A stretch of DNA of 12,493 nucleotides from Neisseriaceae bacterium (GTDB taxonomy: Bacteria > Pseudomonadota > Gammaproteobacteria > Burkholderiales > UBA11063). Made by a program: the position numbers and the translations under genes. The notes under the pieces were generated by a model, which saw nothing but the letters and a program-made list of their open reading frames with translations, made no database searches and had not been told where the DNA came from. The stretch is taken from assembly GCA_947441745.1 (NCBI GenBank), contig CANEUJ010000037.1, positions 1-12,493 on the forward strand. The letters run 5' to 3'. This document shows, one piece after another, positions 7,071 through 12,493 of this stretch (within the stretch, counting starts at the first letter, position 1; each line of letters starts with the position of its first letter).

Positions 7071-7251
7071 TGTTAGGGCATGGTTCCCAAACTCATGACG
7101 AAACAGCAAAGAGTTCATTTTTGGGATGACATGGAGAGTGAAATCAGCATCCAGTTCGTGTTTGGGGTGACGTTAGAAAAGTAAAACAGCAACATGTTTG
7201 TATTTTTTCTTTCGTCATCCTCGACTTACGAATTCTGCTGTTTGAGTGTGA
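7071..7251 (-). repeat. Inverted copies of the 3229-3644 repeat family
   Basis: 7071-7091 is the reverse complement of 3624-3644 with one mismatch. 7092-7131 is a reversed short unit, 7132-7171 a more diverged short unit (GTGTTTGGGGTGAC end), and 7172-7251 matches the reverse complement of 3420-3499 at about 76 of 80 positions. The similarity stops abruptly at TGTGA/GTATGCC near 7251. It begins 12 bases after the ribonuclease stop. Confidence 0.9.
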
Positions 7252-7300
7252 GTATGCCATTTTTCTTAAATAAACCTGACAATATAGTTGATGACAAAAC

Positions 7301-7325
7301 AAAAACGAGGCAGAACCTCGTTTTT
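7301..7325. terminator. Bidirectional rho-independent terminator
   Basis: AAAAACGAGG (7301-7310) and CCTCGTTTTT (7316-7325) form a perfect 10-bp stem with a CAGAA loop, flanked by A- and T-runs on both sides. It ends the minus-strand peroxiredoxin message 40 bases after its stop and can also end plus-strand transcripts leaving the ubiB-RNB unit. Confidence 0.85.
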
Positions 7326-7364
7326 GTGTGGGATGAAAAACTATCTAAAAGATGATAAAAATTA

Positions 7365-8021
7365 CTATAGATCTTTAGAATGGCTTGCTAAGTAATCAGC
7401 AACACCATTAATACTAGGCTTCATTCCAGCTTTGCCTTTATTCCAGCCAGCAGGACATACTTCACCGTGTTCTTCAGTGAACTGAAGAGCATCAACCATA
7501 CGAATCATTTCATCAATATTCCGCCCAAGTGGCAAGTCATTAACTACCATATGGCGTACGACACCCTTAGTATCGATTAAAAAAGAACCACGATAAGCCA
7601 TTCCACCAGGTGATTCAACACCATAAGCACGACTAATGTCATGGTTCATATCAGCAGCTAACGTATAACCAACTTTTCCAATACCACCTTTTTCAACTGG
7701 AGTATTTTTCCAAGCATTATGAGTAAAGTGTGAATCAATTGATACACCAATTACTTCAACATTTTTTGCTTTAAAATCAGCCAAACGATGATCAAATGCT
7801 ATTAATTCAGAAGGACATACAAAGGTAAAATCTAGTGGATAGAAAAACACAACTGCGTATTTACCATTTGTAGCATCTTTAAAATTATAATTATCTACAA
7901 GCTCACCGTTACCAAGAACTGCAGGAACTGTAAAATCAGGTGCTTCATGACCAATTATTACTCTATGATCAAAGTATTCACTATCATCAAATATTGTATC
8001 AAAATCTTCATTAGTACTCAT
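7365..8021 (-). CDS. Typical 2-Cys peroxiredoxin (AhpC/Prx1 family)
   Basis: The enzyme reduces hydrogen peroxide and organic hydroperoxides in the cytosol through a peroxidatic and a resolving Cys. The 218-residue product has FYPLDFTFVCPSE with peroxidatic Cys69, GEVCPAGW with resolving Cys189, the catalytic Arg in PGGMAYRGSFLID, and GGIG (112-115), one of the motifs linked to sensitivity to overoxidation; the C-terminal YF motif is absent. The start at 8021 is chosen over an in-frame ATG at 8069 because AAGGAG lies seven bases upstream of it and MSTNEDFD fits the family. The gene is monocistronic, transcribed away from the small envelope genes and ended by the 7301-7325 hairpin. The reductant partner (AhpF or thioredoxin) is not in the window. 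Confidence 0.95.
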   Translation of the reverse strand: MSTNEDFDTIFDDSEYFDHRVIIGHEAPDFTVPAVLGNGELVDNYNFKDATNGKYAVVFFYPLDFTFVCPSELIAFDHRLADFKAKNVEVIGVSIDSHFTHNAWKNTPVEKGGIGKVGYTLAADMNHDISRAYGVESPGGMAYRGSFLIDTKGVVRHMVVNDLPLGRNIDEMIRMVDALQFTEEHGEVCPAGWNKGKAGMKPSINGVADYLASHSKDL

Positions 8022-8048
8022 ATATAAACTCCTTTTAAACAAATATAT

Positions 8049-8075
8049 ATGCAATATGCATTTTACCATTTTATA
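8049..8075 (-). promoter_or_regulatory. Candidate -10 and dyad upstream of the peroxiredoxin gene
   Basis: On the minus strand TATAAA (8075 to 8070) is a plausible -10 without a recognisable -35. Just downstream, ATGCA-ATA-TGCAT (8049-8061) is a perfect 5-bp dyad lying between promoter and ribosome binding site, a possible operator. I see no clear OxyR site. Confidence 0.25.
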
Positions 8076-8146
8076 CGATAAATAATGTGGTTTTATTCCC
8101 TAATTTTTCTGAAGCTAAATTTTTTTAAAAAAAATCATAAAAAGTG

Positions 8147-8176
8147 TTGCTATATATTTATTGCTTATGCTATAAT
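8147..8176 (+). promoter_or_regulatory. Strong sigma-70-type promoter for the small envelope genes
   Basis: TTGCTA (8147-8152), an 18-base spacer and a perfect TATAAT (8171-8176), preceded by T/A-runs (8120-8140) that look like an UP element. The start would be near 8183, giving a leader of about 86 bases before ATG 8270. The leader contains a small hairpin CTCtATT/AATtGAG (8202-8218). Confidence 0.75.
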
Positions 8177-8269
8177 GCTGTCAAAGTAGGTATTAATTTG
8201 CCTCTATTGGTAATTGAGACAATGCTTTCTGCACTAAAACTTAGTTGTACATTTTTAAGGAAACTAAAC

Positions 8270-8470
8270 ATGAAAAAACTATTAGTAGCTTTACTTTCTG
8301 CTACTTTTGTAACTTCTGCATTTGCTGTTGAAGCTTCTGCTCCTGAAGTTAAAAAAGAAGCGGTTGTTAACAACTCTATGATGGCTAAGCCTGAAGCTTC
8401 TTCTGCTAAACACAGCAAGAAACACAGTAAAAAACATCACAAATCACATAAAGCCGCTTCTGCTGCTTAA
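8270..8470 (+). CDS. Asr-like small exported His/Lys-rich peptide
   Basis: The 66-residue product has a Sec signal peptide (MKKLLVALLSATFVTSAFA, cleavage after 19), an acidic/neutral middle (VEASAPEVKKEAVVNN), and a very basic tail at 47-66 made of KHSKKHSKKHHKSHK followed by AASAA. Layout and composition resemble the acid-shock protein Asr of enterobacteria, a periplasmic basic protein thought to act as a chaperone or charge sponge at low pH; His-rich tails may also bind Zn, Ni or Cu. I chose ATG 8270 because AAGGA precedes it and the signal peptide starts there; an upstream in-frame ATG at 8144 lies before the promoter's start point. It shares a transcript with the lipoprotein gene 28 bases downstream. 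The likeness is compositional, so orthology is not claimed. Confidence 0.75.
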   Translation: MKKLLVALLSATFVTSAFAVEASAPEVKKEAVVNNSMMAKPEASSAKHSKKHSKKHHKSHKAASAA

Positions 8471-8498
8471 CTAACTTTTTTAATATTAAGGAATAACA

Positions 8499-8675
8499 AT
8501 GAAAAAATTATTAGGTCTTCTAATTGCTGCATCTCTATTTGCTGGTTGCTCTTCTGATAACGAACCAGTTAATGGTAACCCAACTTTAGTTGTAGTTAAG
8601 CATAAAAACGCTTCTGGAGCTCACAAGCACCATAAGAAACATGCTAGTACTCCTGCTTCAAAAATGGGCAGCTAA
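8499..8675 (+). CDS. Small His/Lys-rich lipoprotein
   Basis: This 58-residue gene has AAGGA (8488-8492) six bases before ATG. The N-terminus is MKKLLGLLIAASLFAGC-SSD: a lipoprotein signal with Cys17 as the lipidated residue, although Phe rather than Leu is at -3. Ser-Ser-Asp after Cys, with Asp at +4, gives no clear inner-membrane retention signal. The mature part has a short VVVKHK strand and a KHHKKH cluster (44-49), echoing the KKHHKSH tail of the peptide encoded just upstream. The two genes share one promoter and one terminator, so they probably act together in the envelope, perhaps in metal or acid handling. No family is recognised. It was judged real from signal, ribosome binding site and operon position. 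Confidence 0.75.
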   Translation: MKKLLGLLIAASLFAGCSSDNEPVNGNPTLVVVKHKNASGAHKHHKKHASTPASKMGS

Positions 8676-8696
8676 TACTAATAAATTAGTTTCAAG

Positions 8697-8722
8697 CCGA
8701 AAGTTAAAACTTTCGGTTTTTT
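8697..8722 (+). terminator. Rho-independent terminator after the small lipoprotein gene
   Basis: CCGAAAGT (8697-8704), loop TAAA, ACTTTCGG (8709-8716), then six T. It is a textbook intrinsic terminator 21 bases after the lipoprotein stop. Its U-run ends only 18 bases before the greA ATG. Confidence 0.9.
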
Positions 8723-8740
8723 ATTTTAAAGCCACAAAAA

Positions 8741-9214
8741 ATGCAAACTTATCCAATGACTATAAATGGTGCTAAACTACTCGATGAAGAGCTAGTGCGC
8801 TTAAAATCTATTGAAAGACCGGCTGTTATCAGAGCAATTGCTGAAGCTAGAAGCCATGGTGATCTTTCTGAGAATGCTGAATACGATGCTGCTAAAGAAA
8901 AACAAGCATTTGTTGAAGGGCGAATAGCAGATATTGAAGCACGCCTTAGTCGTGCAAATATAATTGACCCAAGCAAAATTGCCAATGATGGCAGAATAAT
9001 TTTTGGTGCAACTGTAGAATTACTCGACTTAGAAACTGAGAGTGAGGTTCATTACCAAATAGTGGGAGATGATGAAGCTGACTTGAAGGTTTCCAAAATC
9101 TCTGTAAGCTCACCAGTTGCAAGAAGCCTTATTGGCAAAGAAATCGGTAGCGTTGTAGAGGTCAAAACCCCAAGCGGAACCAAAGAATATGAAATAATAA
9201 ATTTCTCTTTCTAA
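8741..9214 (+). CDS. greA: Transcription elongation factor GreA
   Basis: GreA enters the RNA polymerase secondary channel and stimulates cleavage of backtracked RNA. The 157-residue product has the full two-domain form: an N-terminal coiled coil (about 1-75) with the tip GDLSENAEYDAA carrying the acidic Asp41 and Glu44, and a C-terminal FKBP-like domain with VIFGATV-like RIIFGATVELLDL, IVGDDEAD and SPVARSLIGKEIG. The start gives MQTYPMT, matching the MQxxPMT start of proteobacterial GreA. There is no obvious Shine-Dalgarno, and a terminator U-run ends 18 bases upstream, so the message may begin very near the ATG or arise by terminator read-through. It is normally downstream of carB or similar genes; here the neighbours are envelope genes. 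Identity is secure. Confidence 0.97.
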   Translation: MQTYPMTINGAKLLDEELVRLKSIERPAVIRAIAEARSHGDLSENAEYDAAKEKQAFVEGRIADIEARLSRANIIDPSKIANDGRIIFGATVELLDLETESEVHYQIVGDDEADLKVSKISVSSPVARSLIGKEIGSVVEVKTPSGTKEYEIINFSF

Positions 9215-9223
9215 ATTAAATTG

Positions 9224-9232
9224 TGGTAGAAT
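9224..9232 (+). promoter_or_regulatory. Extended -10 promoter candidate for the beta-barrel gene
   Basis: TGG-TAGAAT at 9224-9232 fits an extended -10 (TGnTATAAT with one mismatch) just after greA. A start near 9239 leaves a leader of about 34 bases containing AAAGGAG (9261-9267) before ATG 9273. No -35 is convincing. Confidence 0.4.
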
Positions 9233-9272
9233 GTGTAACTGATATTATTTTTAATACGATAAAGGAGCTTTT

Positions 9273-9803
9273 ATGAAAAAATTACTTGGAATGCTTTTAT
9301 TGGCATCAAGCTTTGTAGCTGTTGCTGATGGTAATAACTTATACGTTGGCGTAGGTGCTGGTGCTGGTTGGAATGATGTCCAAAACCCAGATGCATCTTT
9401 TCGTTTAGATGGTGGTTACAACTTCAATGACAACTGGGCTCTTGAAGCAGGTACTACAGGATTAACTCAATCAGGTAGTGTGCCAAATCAAAGTATGCAA
9501 TACTATGATTTCTCGGTTAAAGGAACATTACCTATGGGTGATGTACTTGCTGTGTTAGCCCAAGTTGGTGGTGCTTATGGATCACCAGGTGCTACTGATT
9601 ACAGAAGTTGCACGAATGCTGGTATAAACTCTTGTAATGCAGTAAGTCAAGAAGCTGGATGGAATGCTTTAACAGCAGTTGGAGTTCAAATTAACATTAG
9701 CCGTCAGTTCTCTCTAAACCTGACTGATTACTACTACTATGGGGCTAATACTCCTCAAGGTAATTCAAATGTTCTCTTAGGTGGTGCTAAATTTAATTTC
9801 TAA
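9273..9803 (+). CDS. Small outer-membrane beta-barrel protein (OmpA/OmpW-type, 8 strands)
   Basis: The 176-residue product has a signal peptide (cleavage likely after AVA at 18) and a mature chain of alternating strands: NNLYVGVGAGAGW, SFRLDGGYNFNDNWALEAG, YYDFSVKGTLP, VLAVLAQVGGAYG, ALTAVGVQINISRQFSLNLTDYYYYG, and a final NVLLGGAKFNF. The terminal Phe of the last strand is the BAM recognition signature. The motif GYNFNDNWALEAG is typical of OmpA-like transmembrane domains. Cys113 and Cys121 fall in one predicted extracellular loop and may form a disulfide. It ends before a strong bidirectional terminator. Function is not predictable: such small barrels serve in adhesion, membrane stability or passage of small hydrophobic molecules. 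Confidence 0.8.
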   Translation: MKKLLGMLLLASSFVAVADGNNLYVGVGAGAGWNDVQNPDASFRLDGGYNFNDNWALEAGTTGLTQSGSVPNQSMQYYDFSVKGTLPMGDVLAVLAQVGGAYGSPGATDYRSCTNAGINSCNAVSQEAGWNALTAVGVQINISRQFSLNLTDYYYYGANTPQGNSNVLLGGAKFNF

Positions 9804-9814
9804 ATTTTGGTATG

Positions 9815-9848
9815 AAAAAATGCCCTCGCTTTTGTGAGGGCATTTTTT
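9815..9848. terminator. Bidirectional rho-independent terminator
   Basis: A-run plus TGCCCTC (9815-9827), loop, GAGGGCA (9836-9842) and a T-run. It separates the convergent beta-barrel gene (+) and uvrB-udk (-), and is likely used by both. Confidence 0.9.
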
Positions 9849-9920
9849 TAGGAATGCGTATAATAATCAAAATAATAACTATAACCACATAGCTAACTCT
9901 TCATAAAATCTAAATTTAGA

Positions 9921-10571
9921 CTACTCTTCAATAAAATAATTACCATCAATCAATTGCTCATGATTTAGAACTGCCCTTATTCTCGCAACAATCATTTCTA
10001 ATGCGGCTTTATTCGCCCCATGAGGGATTATGATATGTGAATTACGCTTAGTTGGCTCAACAAATTGATTGTGCATAGGTCTAACATACTCTGAATACTG
10101 TTTAATTACACTCTCAGCCGTACGCCCACGCTCACTAATATCACGTTGTAGCCGTCTAATGAAGCGAATATCAGGTGCAGTATCAACATAAATCTTAAGT
10201 GCCATTAAATGCCTCAATGATTTATCCATAAGAGCAAATATACCCTCAAAGATTACGATACGACTTGGCATAACTTTTATCGTATCAAATTTTCTAGCAT
10301 GAAGAGCAAAATCATAAGTTGGCATTTCAATTGCCACACCATTATATAAATCATTTATATGTTTTTTTAGTAAATCCCAATCAAAGGCATCTGGATGATC
10401 AAAATTAACTTTATTACGTTCTTCTAAAGTTAAATGAGATATATCCTTATAATAATAATCTTGCATAATAACCGCGGGTTTATCATCTCCACTAGCTGTG
10501 ATGATATGTTCAGTTACAGTTGATTTCCCAGAACCAGATCCACCTGCAACTCCAATTATAAAAGTTTCCAT
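9921..10571 (-). CDS. udk: Uridine kinase
   Basis: Udk phosphorylates uridine and cytidine to UMP and CMP in pyrimidine salvage. The 216-residue product (E. coli Udk has 213) has the P-loop GGSGSGKST (10-18), DYYYKD, the nucleoside-binding NFDHPDAFDW, PTYDFALHAR, FEGIFAL, and the lid region RRLQRDISERGR. It lies five bases downstream of the uvrB stop; GGGG at the uvrB end is the only candidate ribosome binding site, so it is probably translationally coupled to uvrB. The same transcript should end at the 9815-9848 hairpin. The uvrB-udk pairing looks like a local arrangement; nothing suggests a joint function beyond nucleotide metabolism and repair. Confidence 0.95.
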   Translation of the reverse strand: METFIIGVAGGSGSGKSTVTEHIITASGDDKPAVIMQDYYYKDISHLTLEERNKVNFDHPDAFDWDLLKKHINDLYNGVAIEMPTYDFALHARKFDTIKVMPSRIVIFEGIFALMDKSLRHLMALKIYVDTAPDIRFIRRLQRDISERGRTAESVIKQYSEYVRPMHNQFVEPTKRNSHIIIPHGANKAALEMIVARIRAVLNHEQLIDGNYFIEE

Positions 10572-10576
10572 ATTAA

Positions 10577-12493
10577 TTACCCCGTATACTCTTCTTTAAA
10601 TAATAGCTCTTTAAGTATTTTAAGCTCGTCACGACACTTAGCAGCTTTTTCGAACTCCAAATTAATTACATGAAGTTTCATTTGTTTTTCAGTTTGCTTG
10701 ATTAATTTAGCTAACTCTTTGTCTGATAAATGTTTAGGTAATTTAATTTCAAGTTTTTCTTTGTAAATACCATCTATTATATCATTAATTGGCTTAATTA
10801 TTGTCATCGGTGTTATGCCATGATCTTGATTGTATTGTAATTGCTTATTACGACGGCGCGTCGTCTCATCAATAGCCTTTTGCATAGAATTGGTAATTTT
10901 AGCAGCATAAAAAATCGCATGCCCGTTGATATGCCTTGCTGCACGTCCTACAGTTTGAATTAATGAACGCTCAGACCTTAAAAACCCCTCTTTATCAGCA
11001 TCAAGTATTGCAACTAAACTAACCTCTGGCATATCTAATCCTTCTCGAAGTAAATTAACTCCAACTAAGACATCAAATAACCCAAGACGTAAATCACGAA
11101 TAATTTCAACACGTTCAACTGTATCAATATCTGAATGTAAATAACGAATTTTGACTCCATTTTCGCTATAATACTCAGCCAATTTCTCAGCCATTTTTTT
11201 GGTAAGAGTAGTTACTAAAACTCTCTCATTTTTATCACGCTTCAACTTAATCTCACCAAGTAAATCATCTACTTGGTTATTTACATCTCGTATTTCAATT
11301 ACTGGATCAACTAAACCTGTGGGACGTACTACCTGCTCTACTAGATTATCCTCATGTTCTTTTTCATAATTCCCAGGAGTAGCTGAGACAAATACTGCTT
11401 GAGGCATACGTTTTTCAAATTCAGTAAATTTAAGTGGTCGATTATCAATTGCTGATGGTAGCCTAAAACCATAGTCAATTAAGTTTTGCTTTCTTGCTCT
11501 ATCGCCATTATACATACCACCAATTTGAGAAATCGTAACATGGGATTCATCAATAAACAATATACTGCTACCAGGTAAATAATCAATCAAAGTTGGTGGT
11601 GGCTCACCACTAGTTCTACCTGTTAAATGCCGGGAATAGTTTTCAATACCTTTACAAAAGCCTATTTCTGTAAGCATCTCAAGATCAAATTCAGTTCTTT
11701 GGCGAATCCTATAAGCTTCAACCATCTTGCCTGCTGCTTCGTATTCCTTAACTCTAATCTCAAGTTCAGACTTAATTCTACTTGTTGCTGCTATAACAGT
11801 ATCTTTTGGGGTAACATAATGTGATGATGGAAAAACAGTAAAACGTGACAATCTTTGTTGTATCTTACCTGTTAGTGGATCAAATAATGCTAACATTTCT
11901 ATCTCATCATCAAAGAGACTTATTCTAACAGCTTCTTCAAAATGCTCTGCTGGAAAAACATCAATCACATCACCTCTCACCCGAAAAGTGCCACGCCGAA
12001 AGTCAATATCTGATCTCTCGTACTGCATAGCAACTAGTCTTGAAATAATATTTTTATGTTCAATTTTTTCGTGTTCACGCAAATGAAGTATCATTTCTTG
12101 ATAGGCTTTTTCTTCACCTAATCCATAAATAGCTGATACTGTTGCGATAATAATTACATCGTCCCTCGATAAGAGAGACTTAGTAGCAGAAAGACGCATT
12201 TGTTCAATATGATCATTGATGCTAGAGTCTTTTTCGATAAATAGATCTTTATGTGGAACATACGCCTCAGGCTGATAGTAATCATAGTAAGATACGAAAT
12301 ACTCTACTGCATTTTCAGGGAAGAAATCTCTAAATTCTGCATAAAGCTGTGCCGCTAAGGTTTTATTATGTGCCATAATTAATGCGGGGCGACCAGTTTT
12401 CGCTATCACATTAGCCATAGTAAAGGTTTTTCAACTAACTGTTACCCCCAGAAGTGTTTGGCACATAAGTCCATCATTGATACCATCAACTAA
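10577..12493 (-). CDS. uvrB: UvrB excision-repair helicase, partial; in-frame TGA in Walker A
   Basis: UvrB is the damage-verifying subunit of the UvrABC nucleotide-excision system. The frame runs off the right edge. From ATG 12418 downstream there are 613 intact codons with YFVSYYDYYQPEAYVP (beta-hairpin), GTFRVRGDVIDVFPAE, the Walker B DESHVT (about residue 290), GDRARKQNLIDYGFRLPSA, HSDIDTVER, LLREGLDMP, QTVGRAARH (helicase motif VI), and a C-terminal UVR motif (LEFEKAAKCRDELK) that contacts UvrC. Upstream of ATG 12418 the same frame still encodes UvrB (LVDGINDGL, QTLLGVT), but the expected GSGKT of Walker A reads V-S-stop-K-T: GTT for Gly at 12437-12439 and TGA for Gly at 12431-12433 (minus strand). 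As written, the protein would be broken or start after the P-loop. An assembly or base error near a sequence end is a plain alternative. Confidence 0.9.

Noticed and set aside
8022..8069. Longer start for the peroxiredoxin gene at 8069
   Set aside because: The added 16 residues do not fit the family, and a good AAGGAG lies seven bases before the ATG at 8021.
8144..8269. Upstream start at 8144 for the Asr-like gene
   Set aside because: It lies on the -35 element of the promoter, has no ribosome binding site, and would bury the signal peptide behind 42 residues.
11627..11824. 65-codon open frame on the plus strand
   Set aside because: It is antisense to a conserved part of uvrB and shows no start signal or recognisable protein.

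Overview
The window is AT-rich DNA with compact bacterial genes. The GyrB C-terminus, GreA, UvrB and uridine kinase (Udk) all resemble proteobacterial versions, and the GyrB fragment keeps the long insertion between TOPRIM and the C-terminus that is usual in beta- and gammaproteobacteria. The RNB-domain ribonuclease looks like the short betaproteobacterial type. My best guess is a low-GC betaproteobacterium of Neisseriales type. This is inference from protein likeness, not a database result.

Layout. 1-1252 (+) is the 3' part of gyrB. 1253-1742 is a graveyard: the Rossmann N-terminus of a short-chain dehydrogenase that breaks off, a frameshifted fragment resembling an HNH endonuclease, and a perfect 14-bp inverted repeat. 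1743-3212 (+) is a secreted protein with an aerolysin/ETX-MTX2-like core, the most interesting gene here. 3229-3644 is a composite repeat block (two 96-bp copies plus a 42-43-bp tandem array). 3688-7058 (+) is a two-gene unit, ubiB (aarF)-like kinase and RNB ribonuclease, joined by a TAATG overlap. 7071-7251 is the same repeat family inverted, so the unit sits between facing copies. 7365-8021 (-) is a typical 2-Cys peroxiredoxin. 8270-8675 (+) holds two very small envelope genes, an Asr-like His/Lys-rich exported peptide and a His/Lys-rich lipoprotein, from one strong promoter to one terminator. greA (8741-9214, +) and a small outer-membrane beta-barrel gene (9273-9803, +) follow. 9921-12493 (-) is uvrB-udk, with uvrB running off the right edge and showing an in-frame TGA in its Walker A motif.

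How the parts fit. Most genes are chromosomal housekeeping: DNA topology, ubiquinone biosynthesis, RNA turnover, peroxide removal, transcript cleavage, nucleotide salvage and excision repair. The accessory material is concentrated between gyrB and ubiB (about 1253-3660): gene debris, a putative pore-forming toxin and repeats. That suggests a tolerated insertion site beside gyrB. Bidirectional hairpin terminators at 7301-7325 and 9815-9848 separate convergent units.
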